This document shows, in pieces, positions 43,601-49,310 of a stretch of DNA of 64,000 nt. The number at the start of each line of letters is the position of its first letter. Position 1 is the first letter of the stretch. Under the pieces are notes generated by a model. That model was not told the origin of the DNA. It worked only from the letters and a program-made list of their open reading frames with translations, and did not search any database. The DNA is from Forficula auricularia (lineage: Eukaryota; Arthropoda; Insecta; Dermaptera; Forficulidae): the NCBI GenBank assembly GCA_024734495.1, contig JALMQS010000817.1:342093-406092 (forward strand). Reading direction: 5' to 3'. Made by a program: the position numbers and the translations under genes.

Positions 43601-44471
43601 AATGAGTTTAATAAACATCAGAATAATACAGTCTATGTTACTATATAGTTACGTTATTCTATAAAATTTATACAATCTTACGGCGAACTTTCTTCTGTGC
43701 AAAAGAACGAATGACGTCTTCATAGTCAATTGACTGCATTATTTCTGACTCTATGTACATTACAGAGAGTGAATTGAGCCTGTTCTCTCCTATGTTAGAT
43801 CTTAAGTAATTCTTTACTCTCTTTAGCGCTGAAAACGACCGTTCTGTTGAGCCGTTTGACGCTGATGTACACAACAGCATTCGGAACGCAATTCCTACGT
43901 TTGGATAAATGTGCTTATGTAAATGGAGTAGCAATCCAACGTAAAAACTCTTAGTAATTTTAATGAGAATGTTAAGCGATATTTGTTTAGCCAGAGATTG
44001 TGATTGCCGGTTGTAAATCCCTTGAGATCTTTTTAGGTTGAAAAAAAAAAAAAAGATTCCGCAACCGGGGCTCCCAGGACGGCCCTTGTGGGCCTAGGCG
44101 GAAATCCAGCACTGATTATAACATTAAAACAAACAGTGATATAGAATATAGATGACAAGAAAGAAAGGTTCCTTCAATGACTATTTCATACTCTGAAAAA
44201 AGGAGAAACATATGCATCGAAATGTCGTTTTCTAAAAAAAAGATTAAAATGACTTTCTAATCTAATTATTTTCTTGTTTTTGATTGTACAATTGTCCCTC
44301 CTTGGACTGACTTTTAATCAAATAAATATCCACTATTATATATAATCAAGAAAATTATATATAAATGATATTAAAAAAAATTGACAATTCCCAATTAACC
44401 TATAACAAACTAACCTGATGTTGTTCTGAATCAGAATCAGTCAAATCATTTGGAATAATCAAGTCACCCAT
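19472..44471 (-). CDS. DAXX-like histone chaperone gene (seven exons, whole gene)
   Basis: Exons on the minus strand: 44,471-44,415, 37,272-36,991, 34,485-34,388, 31,878-31,782, 27,572-27,423, 23,863-23,685, 19,621-19,472. Reading phase fits at every junction (0,0,2,1,1,0), giving about 337 residues. DAXX proteins are nuclear histone H3.3 chaperones that bind SUMO-modified partners. Seen here: an N-terminal SIM, a helical bundle ending 'IHRLEKVLW/KLERHIKKYE', a 'YHVEVN' segment aligned with vertebrate 'YPEVN' in the histone-binding region, 'FPDFKDIHNIIE', 'FESVGLQIKRRRCFDFY', and a C-terminal 'VIEKYCIAE' followed by an acidic tail. The tail is far shorter than in vertebrate DAXX. Exon 3 lacks a GT donor and exon 4 has a 1-nt frameshift, so it may be a pseudogene or an assembly slip. 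The introns are full of transposons. Confidence 0.8.
20030..20120 (+). mobile_element. Diverged Helitron H2-type 3' end
   Basis: 'aatttaaaattaaaaataat' through 'cggtccgctaggtactattt' parallels 57,905-58,000, with a decayed hairpin. Confidence 0.4.
20262..20905 (+). mobile_element. Hairpin-ended composite element C, copy 2
   Basis: Starts 'acgagcttttcgtgcgtgcc' with the 'gcgtgccttcggcacgc' hairpin, then a G run (20,438-20,451), 'attggagtctttcatttc', a tRNA-like box, and ends near 'taatctagacaaac(atatata)'. Same as 3,640-4,312 in reverse. Confidence 0.65.
20768..20845 (+). repeat. tRNA-like pol III promoter segment (SINE-like)
   Basis: A box 'ggtctagtggttagagc' and B box 'cggttcgattctagg' at normal spacing. 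There is no closing acceptor stem. Embedded in element C. Confidence 0.55.
21159..21645. mobile_element. TTAA-flanked MITE K1, full copy
   Basis: TTAA at 21,155-21,158 and 21,646-21,649; ends 'ggtagttctttcacaaatgc' and 'ttgtcgcgaaagaacctcc' are inverted. No ORF. A TTAA TSD with GG-starting ends suggests Kolobok; piggyBac is less likely. Sister copy at 37,885-38,317. Confidence 0.75.
21650..21990. other. Intergenic AT-rich, nothing recognised
   Basis: Contains 'attaatcttaatctagacga' and 'ttcaagcgataataaaagta' also seen near 20,920-21,010 (old local duplication). No gene. Confidence 0.3.
22001..22354. mobile_element. Palindromic MITE P1, copy 2, with 8-bp TSD
   Basis: Ends 'gatacttacgtattaacgcc' and 'gcgttaatacgtaagtacc'; TSD atattatt at 21,993-22,000 and 22,355-22,362. 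It is the same element as 7,281-7,693, with the central 'gggtacattaacgccaccgc' also present and part of the right arm deleted. Confidence 0.85.
22365..23195 (+). mobile_element. Composite element C, copy 3, interrupted
   Basis: 22,365-22,545 matches the hairpin end of C and 22,975-23,195 matches its middle and far end. The 430 bp between (22,546-22,974) are absent from the other two copies and show no clear termini. The tRNA-like box is missing. Confidence 0.55.
23215..23580. other. No gene supported; C-rich tail
   Basis: A 113-codon plus-strand frame is present, but its end is C-rich low complexity like the Helitron bodies at 40,400 and 17,600, and its start is AT-rich. No homology recognised. 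Confidence 0.3.
23685..23863 (-). CDS. DAXX-like gene, exon 6
   Basis: Acceptor TTTTTTTTTTAG; donor TCA/GTAAGT. Sixty residues including 'KKIFESVGLQIKRRRCFDFY' and 'DPADVDKELAEKLKENAKIF'. This lines up with vertebrate DAXX 'AQDAFRDVGIRLQERRHLD' and 'VDPALSDPVLARRLRENRSL', the end of the histone-binding domain. Enters in phase 1, exits in phase 0. Confidence 0.85.
23997..24706. mobile_element. TTAA-flanked MITE K2, full copy
   Basis: TTAA at 23,993-23,996 and 24,707-24,710; ends 'ggttgttgtttcgcgacaa' and 'ttggtggaacaactacc' inverted. Partial copies at 1-178, 5,137-5,530 and 6,715-6,800. Kolobok-like. Confidence 0.7.
24823..25260 (-). mobile_element. Helitron H1-type fragment
   Basis: 'gtatacaaaatttggttgag' and 'ccattttggtcgg' units, followed by a diverged 'gagctaactcgtccacaaaa' part. 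Confidence 0.45.
25609..26570. mobile_element. TA-flanked element T, left part
   Basis: Starts after TA with 'gtccaggcaaattacgattt', matching in reverse the right end of 54,655-55,854. Interior 'catgaaggagcacgttttcg' and repeated 'ccagcattttccatgac' blocks are shared with 34,544-36,955. Confidence 0.6.
26580..27400. other. AT-rich intronic sequence of the DAXX-like gene
   Basis: Runs of 'tttattatttattt' near 26,940-27,060. No frame or repeat recognised. Confidence 0.3.
27423..27572 (-). CDS. DAXX-like gene, exon 5
   Basis: Acceptor follows a 20-T run (TTTTTTTAG); donor TATG/GTATGT. Encodes 'TPFKDLNEEIEQNILKRKKF' and 'PDFKDIHNIIENYNKNNNSK', corresponding to vertebrate 'NRRIERLIN...FPDYGDVLRAVEKA' after the YPEVN segment. 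Phase 1 in, phase 1 out. Confidence 0.85.
27870..28400 (-). pseudogene. LINE reverse transcriptase fragment, copy a
   Basis: Minus-strand frame with 'NACFKLRYVPHHWKIAEVIL', 'KPGKEPKEVASYRPISLLPI' and 'LSKIFEKLLLGRLM', the jockey-type RT fingers region; continues in other frames with 'FGFRNKHST'. Stops and frameshifts present. It is an almost identical (about 98%) duplicate of 29,171-29,600. Confidence 0.85.
28440..29170. other. Non-LINE block between duplicated RT segments
   Basis: About 730 bp of higher GC with two diverged ~110-bp units starting 'gagtgagcat' (28,520 and 28,613), 'aataaaacatctcattg' at 28,890 and C runs at the right. It looks like an LTR R/U5 region or non-coding exon but lacks definable ends. 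Opposite-strand frames overlap here, and neither is convincing. Confidence 0.3.
29171..30125 (-). pseudogene. LINE reverse transcriptase fragment, copy b
   Basis: Same RT blocks as 27,870-28,400, extended upstream (29,600-29,940) into the linker between endonuclease and RT ('KKAPGYDLITGYIMKELP'). Frameshifted. Confidence 0.75.
30133..31255 (+). pseudogene. LINE RT palm/thumb and C-terminus, sense part
   Basis: 'SAGVPQGSVLGPTLYLLFTN' (RT motif), 'ATFAFDTALLA' (degenerate A-D-D box: FAFDT in place of FADDT), 'NQWTKRWRIK', 'NTAKYLGMTLD', then after an insertion 'NAPWYIRNSDLHRDLHLDAV'. Several stops. Jockey clade by wording. Confidence 0.8.
30708..31018. mobile_element. MITE inserted in the LINE 3' part
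   Basis: The LINE frame is interrupted between 'IQK' and 'FQNKVL' by about 310 bp with an inverted 'gaagttatacttcttt' / 'aaagaagtataacttc' pair near its ends. 'caaaaa' repeats at both junctions. Confidence 0.55.
31545..31735 (+). repeat. AT-rich dispersed repeat with (att)n
   Basis: Matches 4,975-5,130. A microsatellite of att units occupies about 31,618-31,664. Confidence 0.65.
31782..31878 (-). CDS. DAXX-like gene, exon 4 (frameshifted)
   Basis: Acceptor TTATTCTAG; donor AACC/GTATGT. The first frame gives 'FKERFVQVHK', then a +1 shift is needed at a run of five A (31,834-31,838 region), after which 'LCSLKKEQPVRGISLYHVEVN' type residues follow and run in phase into exon 5. This matches vertebrate 'KLIRLFGRLCELK...YRGTRYPEVN'. 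The shift is either a disabling mutation or a homopolymer error in the assembly. Confidence 0.75.
32249..32480 (+). mobile_element. SINE S1, 5'-truncated copy
   Basis: 'ctcgaagcccctaaaacctt' to 'ggtgtatctcctgttctcat' matches the body of 13,553-13,909 in sense orientation, ending in a long A-rich tail (32,438-32,480). The tRNA head is missing. Confidence 0.8.
32540..32735 (+). repeat. Dispersed repeat (cagatcgatttgtcgac)
   Basis: Related to 18,350-18,540, 41,690-41,830 and 46,880-47,040: 'gcagatcga(t/a)ttgtc' followed by 'caaaacccccta' and 'attttcatc'. Confidence 0.45.
32741..34143 (+). mobile_element. Long-TIR DNA element with DUF4817-like remnant, copy 2
   Basis: Ends 'accgggtgagttttttatct' and its reverse complement, arms of about 300 bp, AT-rich flanks. 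The interior repeats the DUF4817-type remnant (33,505-33,760: 'VEDRIEMVLIYAVNV', then 'TGRPK'-like and 'ETGTGIHPEDL'). Interrupted by a SINE at 33,187-33,370. Confidence 0.75.
33187..33370 (+). mobile_element. tRNA-derived SINE S2 with 10-bp TSD
   Basis: A-box-like 'taggctaggcggtagca', perfect B box 'ggttcgaatcc' (33,241-33,251), unique body, A tail. TSD aaaacttcgt at 33,177-33,186 and 33,371-33,380. The uninserted site is visible in the sister element at 7,885-7,925. Confidence 0.9.
34388..34485 (-). CDS. DAXX-like gene, exon 3 (donor lost)
   Basis: Acceptor AATTTTTTCAG, phase 0: 'KLERHIKKYETAEIDFSKDE' then 'DCDENSYYIKLE', matching vertebrate 'RLEQLLALYVAEIRRLQEKE' and 'SAYLQEARLKR'. Phase-compatible joining to exon 4 requires the boundary at CTAGAAAG/ATTTAC, where the intron starts with AT and not GT. 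No other usable GT is nearby. A G-to-A change would explain it. Confidence 0.75.
34544..36955. mobile_element. TA-flanked element T with nested palindromes
   Basis: Ends 'gtccagtcattttgtg' and 'cacaatttgactggac', each next to TA. Inside, blocks such as 'gcgcttgagcccgaacgg', 'ccagcattttccatgacagg' and 'gttgcggcacggattacc' occur several times in both orientations, so most of the 2.4 kb folds on itself. No ORF above about 60 codons. Relatives at 25,609 and 54,655. Confidence 0.7.
35223..36105. repeat. Inverted pair with 'cgaaatatattgag' motif
   Basis: 35,223-35,373 and 35,938-36,105 are reverse complements, each bounded by 'ttaattaataaagtaaagg' and carrying 'gatgatggactaataatccg' followed by aaat (hammerhead-like order). 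Confidence 0.7.
36991..37272 (-). CDS. DAXX-like gene, exon 2
   Basis: Acceptor CTCCTCTAG; donor CTTTGG/GTAAGT; 94 codons, phase 0 on both sides. Rich in Lys/Glu/Asn and predicted helical: 'DYDWKKTKIKIWKYFDNLDE', 'SEQFINFLKSKLEMV', 'TIQKIHRLEKVLW'. It corresponds to the N-terminal DAXX helical bundle and the beginning of the 'QRLEQLL' helix. The assignment rests on colinearity with the following exons, since the N-terminal part is diverged. Confidence 0.8.
37353..37812 (-). mobile_element. pogo/Tigger-type deletion derivative, TA TSD
   Basis: Ends 'cagtggtaccttgagatacg' and its reverse complement, with TA on both sides. The minus-strand remnant 'ILKRRQKQTSLDRYLMKVSR' (about 37,720-37,640) followed by a stop resembles the C-terminal tail of Tigger/jerky-type transposases. 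Confidence 0.8.
37885..38317. mobile_element. TTAA-flanked MITE K1, full copy 2
   Basis: TTAA at 37,881-37,884 and 38,318-38,321; ends 'ggtagttctttcgcaaatgc' and 'ttgtcgcgaaagaacctac'. Confidence 0.75.
38600..38940 (+). mobile_element. tRNA-derived SINE family S3
   Basis: A-box-like 'ggttagtcaaatggtcgg', perfect B box 'ggttcgattcc' (38,670-38,680), body with 'ccaagttcggtacaaacggc'. A 5'-truncated copy in reverse is at 39,165-39,395. 'ttctcaggttcaactcctga' at 6,950 may be an old relative. Confidence 0.65.
38941..39100 (+). mobile_element. LINE tail (L2 family of this window)
   Basis: 'taaccttcaatctttcaata' to the A tail at 39,087-39,100 matches 45,413-45,570, the last part of that LINE's ORF and its 3' end. 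It lies between the two S3 SINE copies. Confidence 0.75.
39165..39395 (-). mobile_element. SINE S3, truncated copy
   Basis: Reverse complement of 38,725-38,940 ('cttggtacccgtttagatct', 'cccctttttcacacttatgt'). Confidence 0.7.
39490..39990 (+). repeat. Degenerate tandem 'caaaatttcagcattctag' units
   Basis: Units near 39,510 and 39,660 share 'cccttcattt(c/t)(g/a)g(a/g)(c/t)cctgaa' and 'aaatttcagcattctag', with a third weak unit. A G run at 39,964-39,980. No gene. Confidence 0.5.
40131..40383 (+). repeat. Dispersed repeat A, copy 3
   Basis: Matches 180-440, including 'gatgttgaagggccctg' and 'gaggcagtccaaaattcaaa'. Confidence 0.65.
40384..41192 (-). mobile_element. Non-autonomous Helitron H1, 3'-truncated
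   Basis: The minus strand starts after A with 'tctatatatataaaa' (41,192) and runs through 'ccttgagcaaactc' and the C-rich body. The CTAG end with hairpin seen at 42,436 is missing. Contains a second internal 'gattacaaaatttggttgag' unit. Confidence 0.65.
41440..41660 (+). repeat. Dispersed repeat A, copy 4
   Basis: 'tgatgaatataaatgattcg' to 'gatgttgaagggccctg' with related 5' part at 41,280. Confidence 0.6.
41838..42400 (-). pseudogene. LINE L2-type C-terminal ORF remnant
   Basis: The minus strand, read through shifts, gives 'ACFARSTRFADSQHSFAVKL', 'TTSFANTYISMTSRNWNSLP' and 'STYNLQTFKTGVHRHLRL' and ends in an A tail (T run 41,838-41,848). The same protein wording ('FIPMTSRDWNSLP') is at 45,350-45,390. 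Typical C-terminal region of jockey/CR1-like LINE proteins. The plus-strand 85-codon frame here is its shadow. Confidence 0.75.
42436..43166 (-). mobile_element. Complete non-autonomous Helitron H1 (731 bp)
   Basis: The minus strand begins 5' TCTATATATATATAAATTT after host A and ends with the hairpin 'ggccgccgaaggcgggcc', six bases and CTAG before host T. This is the standard Helitron arrangement (A|TC...hairpin...CTRR|T). The body is C-rich with 'aaaatgtggttaagttggct' units. No Rep/helicase. Other pieces of the family: 4,421, 12,253, 24,823, 40,384, 51,425, 58,280. Confidence 0.75.
43209..44114 (-). mobile_element. hAT deletion derivative with perfect 8-bp TSD
   Basis: Ends 'caggggcggattcaagagac' and (reverse) 'cagtgctggatttccgccta'; TSD attataac at 43,201-43,208 and 44,115-44,122. 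Carries only the C-terminal part of the transposase. Confidence 0.9.
43668..43934 (-). pseudogene. hAT transposase dimerisation-domain fragment
   Basis: 88 codons to a stop: 'TSASNGSTERSFSALKRVKN' and 'YLRSNIGENRLNSLSVMYIE' are the hAT C-terminal dimerisation motif (x-N-G-S-x-E-R-S-F-S, then L-R-x-x-M/I-x-x-x-R-L). No N-terminal BED finger or catalytic residues remain. Lies inside the 906-bp hAT derivative, near its centre. Confidence 0.9.
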
Positions 44472-44508
44472 TGAAACTGAAAAAAATAATAATAATTATT
44501 ATTATAAA
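44152..44508 (-). repeat. Segmental duplicate of 8,886-9,240
   Basis: Colinear with 8,886-9,240, including a complete exon with the same acceptor and donor. Confidence 0.75.
44415..44476 (-). CDS. DAXX-like gene, exon 1 with SUMO-interacting motif
   Basis: Preceded by TTTTTTCAG, starts TTTCA-ATG, donor CAG/GTTAG. Encodes MGDLIIPNDLTDSDSEQHQ from the ATG; phase 0 into exon 2. Human DAXX also begins with a hydrophobic-acidic SIM. The Pro in the hydrophobic core (LIIPN) may weaken it compared with the 9.1-kb copy. Because an acceptor-like site precedes it, a further 5' non-coding exon is likely. Confidence 0.65.
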
Positions 44509-44519
44509 TAAAAAGCAAC

Positions 44520-44830
44520 GCTGTGGGTCTCCTTTTTTTAAGCGCCAATTTCGTTTTCAAAAGGGTTCTCCCACTCTGCTCACCTCTCCCACCCCTAACT
44601 TAGTTATTGGACCGCTCCCAGGGTGCAGCACTCAACGAATATTGACCCGGGGATTTAAAAATATAATTTAATTCCGTCTAATCGGTTTTTAATTAAAAGT
44701 GCAGTATATTAAAATTAATGTTATTATTAATATTATAATAAATATTATTAATATTATTTACAATATTTTTATTAAATCAAACCACATAATAGAACCGAAT
44801 ATGTGCAAACGACTCCGGTTCGGTTAATAT
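44520..44830. other. Intergenic, nothing recognised
   Basis: AT-rich with a moderately GC 44,515-44,650 segment. No gene or repeat match noticed. Confidence 0.3.
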
Positions 44831-45584
44831 ATATTCAGTTCGGCTCGGTTGGGTTCGTATAGCTCCTTTTCGGGCTGGCATTTAGACGGTTTGGTTGGCG
44901 CCAACCGAACCGTCTATAATGCCAGCCCGAAAAGGAGCTACACGAACCCAACCTGTAAGCTTGGCTTTCTTTTCCGAAGCAAACGATTTTTCACCCCCAC
45001 TCAACTCCTTATATTATACAAGGCTCAAATTCGCCCTGTCTTGAATATTGCTCGCATTTGTGGAGAGGGGCCTCCAAGCATTCTCTTAATACGTTAGATG
45101 CAATTCAGAGGCGAGCTATCAGACTGATAGGAGATCCTACATTAACTGACACTCTCGACTCCCTAGCCCATCGTAGATCTGTCTCCGCCCTTTCCCTTTT
45201 TTATAGATATTACCATGGCTTTTGTTCTGACGAAATAAAATCGATAATCCCACCAAGGGCTTCATTTGCGCGAAATACACGATTTTCTAAAATTCAACAC
45301 CCCTACGCGCTTAAACTGGATACTAATCGAACAAACGCATTCGCCAATTCATTTATCCCTATGACATCTAGAGACTGGAACTCCCTTCCCCGATCGTCTT
45401 TCCAGCAACTTATAACCTTCAATCTTTCAAGAACAGCATCCACAGATACCTTCGACTGCTACCCAATCCCTAAATTTCCCCTTATCTTCACGTTACAAGG
45501 GTCCACCACGGACGAAAGAGGTTGTACCTTCTTTGTGCAACATCTTCTTATACCAATATCAAAAAAAAAACGAGCCGAACTGAA
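44831..45584. repeat. Palindrome split by a LINE
   Basis: Arms 44,831-44,900 and 44,901-44,953 fold perfectly around 'ggttggcgccaacc'. The outer part of the right arm ('cgagccgaactgaa') resumes at 45,571, after the LINE. Confidence 0.8.
44954..45570 (+). pseudogene. LINE L2, 5'-truncated, C-terminal ORF
   Basis: From 'KLGFLFRSKRFFTP' through 'LLILYKAQIRPVL', then in the next frame 'GASKHSLNTLDAIQRRAIRL', 'HRRSVSALSLFYRYYHGFCS' and 'FIPMTSRDWNSLPRSSFQQL'. This is the C-terminal domain common in jockey/CR1-like LINE proteins. One frameshift near 45,055. A-tail at 45,561-45,570. No RT motifs remain. Confidence 0.85.
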
Positions 45585-45599
45585 CTAGTTATTTAACTA

Positions 45600-46165
45600 G
45601 CACAGAGTGTTTATTTCATAACCATAGTTTAATATACACAAAGTGATTTTTCATAAAAGGTCGTTTCACTACGTTAAAATCATTATTATTTGGTCAAAAC
45701 TGGGTATTTATGAAAAACAAGAGTCAGTAATAATTTTTTAAACATAGACCCCATTACCATCCCATCATTATACTTTGCATAGTAGTTTATGAAAGTACTA
45801 TCTATTTACAGAATTTTTTTGAAAATTTTAAAAGTGGTACTTTTTAGAAAAAATCAAAATGAAAAATTTGATTTACATTTTGAAAAAAATTTTTTATTAC
45901 AACCTATGTCTCTGAAAAGAGCATTAAAAAAGCTGCAAAATGACACCTGCCCCACCTCTCTAACTCAATTAAGACAGCTTTTAGAGGAGTTTCAAAATTG
46001 TTTGTTAGTGGTCTTTTTTGCGATTTTTTGAAAATTTCACAAGGCCGTATAAAAAAAAACTATTCAAGATAAAAATTTGAAATTTTGTATTTTCATTCAT
46101 ATTAGCACAATATATCAGTGTACCAAATTTCAAGAAAATCTAAAGTGCTCTAATCAAACACACTT
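45600..46165. mobile_element. Relative of the 1,005-1,715 MITE
   Basis: 'ctgccccacctctctaactc' and 'accaaatttcaagaaaatct' blocks match 1,040-1,680 in reverse. Outer ends unclear. Confidence 0.5.
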
Positions 46166-46319
46166 TGAAAACCGAACAGCCAATCGTCGGATATAAATAA
46201 TAGTGAAAAAAGCACCTTGGACTCTTGTATTTCAGTGAAGAAAAAAATGAGGGCATCTGATTTTCGGTTCAGTCAAAAGTATTACTGTATAAAAAGAATG
46301 TTTAATGTTTAATGTTTAA

Positions 46320-46735
46320 TGGAACTAAAATTTTAGGGTATTTTTTTTAACGAGACTGTCCACACACTACGAAATCTCTTATATAGATACACACATACTT
46401 GCCGGTCGTTTCCAAGCCATTGTGCTTATATCCCCTACACTAAAAATAATCGCCCAACTATGTTGTTTTTTTTTTGTTTTTTATCAAAACTACGTGGTAA
46501 ATAATTTCTATTTTTTTGTGATGGTGGGGGAGATGTGTGGGGTGCAGTGGTGGAGGGGCGCGGTGGGGCGAGGGAAGTGGTTTCGGGGGTGAGGGCGGAA
46601 TTGGGGTGGGGTGGGGGTAGGCGGGGGTTGATGAGAGGTGGAGGGGTGCAGGAGGTGGGATGAAGTAGTGGGGGTCCGGAGGCGGGGTTCGGGGATTAAT
46701 ATATAGCTTTTAACTGAAGCAAAAAGTTACTGAGC
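46320..46735. repeat. K1 fragment followed by H2-type Helitron body
   Basis: 46,320-46,500 matches K1 in reverse ('aaaataatcgcccaa'). 46,505-46,735 is G-rich low complexity ending 'atagcttttaactgaagcaa' and 'aaaagttactgagcatc', a decayed H2 3' end without intact hairpin. Confidence 0.5.
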
Positions 46736-46739
46736 ATCA

Positions 46740-47580
46740 TTATATGTTATGATGTTTTTATATATGGTATTACCTCAGCCAAAAATCACAGCATCTGCTC
46801 AGTCTTAAAAATTCGAACACACAGGGCCAAAGAGATATTTCATTTCGTCATTTTTTAATTCTGCCCTCAAAAAATTCTACCAATAACAATCTTTAATTTC
46901 TTTTTTTGATGTTTTAACCGACAAGTCAATTAGCACACTGATGGAACAAATGAAAAATTATCTTTCAGATCGATTGTCGGTCCCAAAAAACCCTTATTTA
47001 TCCGTGATTTTCATCTAAGGAATTCCGATTAAGCAAATAAAGAAAGATTATGTTATTAAAAGTGAGAAAAAAGCCATATTTAAAAAGATGAGAGAGTTTG
47101 TTCATTCCATTTCAAAAACGTTGATTTTATAGACAAATAGATTTTTATTATTTACAAAATAAATAAAAAAAATATAAATACATGTTTATATACAAAACTT
47201 AACAGATGTTAAGGCCGTCGAATATGCTTAACCTATGGATTTATTATATTTGTTTGTAAATTGTAATAATTAAAATTAATTACTATGTAGTTATCATATA
47301 CATATGCGCTGTCTGTTTATCTATTCGCCTATTGTTGTTATTTTTAGTGTTATTATTGTTTTTGTATGTCGGTCTTTTTAAGTTATCTATTCTTTATATA
47401 AATTAATTGTATTAAAATAATATTATATAAAATTTAAAAAAAAAAAAATTTTCGCGAATTTGTTCAAGACCATATTAGATTGACAAATTCCTGAAATAGG
47501 TGTTAACATAATATATATAGAATTTTAATCTGTAATTTTGAATAAGTTATAATTAAAAAGCTGAGCTTAATCTAATTTTA
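46740..47580. other. AT-rich spacer
   Basis: Only the diverged dispersed repeat at 46,890-47,040 is visible. No gene. Confidence 0.3.
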
Positions 47581-47581
47581 T

Positions 47582-47700
47582 TGGAAATCTATTGATTCAA
47601 TCGATGACGTCACAGATTCAGTATCCGATGACATGTTTTCCGTTTTAATAACAGGTGAAGGGGATGACAGCGGCGATGGAATAAGATATATTGTTTCTTG
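47582..47700 (-). pseudogene. BESS-gene 3' module with stop and AATAAA
   Basis: The minus strand reads 'PSPLSSPSPVIKTENMSSDT' then 'ESVTSSIESIDFQ' and TAA overlapping CAATAAAAT. The same module occurs at 50,150-50,050 and 49,780-49,680. Probably the original 3' end of the BESS gene. Confidence 0.55.
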
Positions 47701-48935
47701 ACCTGATACTTGCTGTGAAAGCTCTTCTTCACATATAGCTATTTCTTGATTAATTATTTTTTGAACTGATATTTGATGTAAAAGATCTTTTTCACTTATA
47801 TCTGTTTCTTGATTAATTATTTCTTGACCTGATCCTGGAGGTGAAAGGTCTTCTTCAGATATATGTTAGTGATTAATTATATCTTGACCTGATGGTTGGT
47901 GTAAAAGCTCTTCTTCACTTAAACTGTTTCTTGATTAATTATATCTTGACCTGATACTTGATGTAAAAGCTCTTCTTCACTTATAACTGTTTCTTGATTA
48001 ATTATTTCTTGACCTGATACTTGATGTAAAAACTCTTCTTCACTTAAACTGTTTCTTGATTAATTATATCTTGACCTGATGGTTGTTGTCAAAGCTCTTC
48101 TTCACTTAAACTGTTTCTTGATTAATTATATCTTGACCTGATGGTTGTTGTCAAAGCTCTTCTTCACTTAAACTGTTTCTTGATTAATTATATCTTGACC
48201 TGATGGTTGTTGTCAAAGTTCTTCTTCACTTAAACTGTTTCTTGATTAATTATATCTTGACCTGATCCTGGAGGTGAAAGGTCTTCTTCAGATATATGTT
48301 AGTGATTAATTATATCTTGACCTGATGGTTGGTGTAAAAGCTCTTCTTCACTTAAACTGTTTCTTGATTAATTATATCTTGACCTGATGGTTGTTGTCAA
48401 AGCTCTTCTTCACTTAAACTGTTTCTTGATTAATTATATCTTGACCTGATGGTTGTTGTCAAAGCTCTTCTTCACTTAAACTGTTTCTTGATTAATTATT
48501 TCTTGACCTGATCCTGGAGGTGAAAGGTCTTCTTCAGATATATGTTAGTGATTAATTATATCTTGACCTGATGGTTGGTGTAAAAGCTCTTCTTCACTTA
48601 AACTGTTTCTTGATTAATTATATCTTGACCTGATGGTTGTTGTCAAAGCTCTTCTTCACTTAAACTGTTTCTTGATTAATTATATCTTGACCTGATGGTT
48701 GTTGTCAAAGCTCTTCTTCACTTAAACTGTTTCTTGATTAATTATATCTTGACCTGATGGTTGTTGTCAAAGCTCTTCTTCACTTAAACTGTTTCTTGAT
48801 TAATTATATCTTGACCTGATGGTTTGTTGTCAAAGCTCTTCTTCACTTAAACTGTTTCTTGATTAATTATATCTTGACCTGATGGTTGGTGTCAAAGCTC
48901 TTCTTCACTTATAACTGTTTCTTGATTTCCTGTTA
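47700..48935 (-). repeat. 62-bp minisatellite from a coding repeat
   Basis: About 20 units with 'ttcttcacttaaactgtttc' at 62-bp spacing (48,051, 48,113, 48,175...). A variant unit ('gatcctggaggtgaaaggtc') at 47,831, 48,264 and 48,510 marks a higher-order repeat. Coding relatives have 63 bp; the array unit lacks one base ('cttaaactg' for 'cttataactg') and cannot encode the repeat in frame. Confidence 0.9.
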
Positions 48936-48949
48936 CGATTTTAGCGGTT

Positions 48950-49310
48950 GTGCAGGCTGAATATTATAATTAATAAAACACTCTTTCACCTTAAACTTTT
49001 ATATTTTATTCTTCATAAATCTATACAACCCTGTGTTTATTTACATTCCTCCGCCATTCCATTCCAACAGACTTTCAACCGTAAGAATGATAATATCATT
49101 AGCATTACAAAAAGATTGGAAATTACGACAACTCGATATACCCACAGCATTTCTAAACGGAGAACTGAAGAAGAAGAAAAAAAAAAAAAAACTGAAGCGA
49201 AGCAAACACATCGAGATAAAATACCACTTCATAAAAGACTTAGTGCAAAAAAGGTGAAATAAATATAAAACATGTATCCAGTGATCAAAATGTCGCGGAC
49301 ATTTTTAATT
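48950..49310 (+). pseudogene. Ty1/copia pol remnant, internally deleted
   Basis: 49,065-49,165 reads 'TVRMIISLALQKDWKLRQLD' then 'IPTAFLNGELK', the copia reverse transcriptase start. 49,200-49,310, with a frameshift, reads 'RSKHIEIKYHFIKDLV' then 'VSSDQNVADIF', the end of RNase H. The palm and most of RNase H are missing at a purine-rich junction (49,168-49,195). It sits within the BESS-gene repeat region. Confidence 0.8.

Noticed and set aside
47700..48935. CRISPR-like regular repeats
   Set aside because: Units are directly adjacent at 62 bp with no unique spacers, in a eukaryotic context; it is a minisatellite from a coding repeat.
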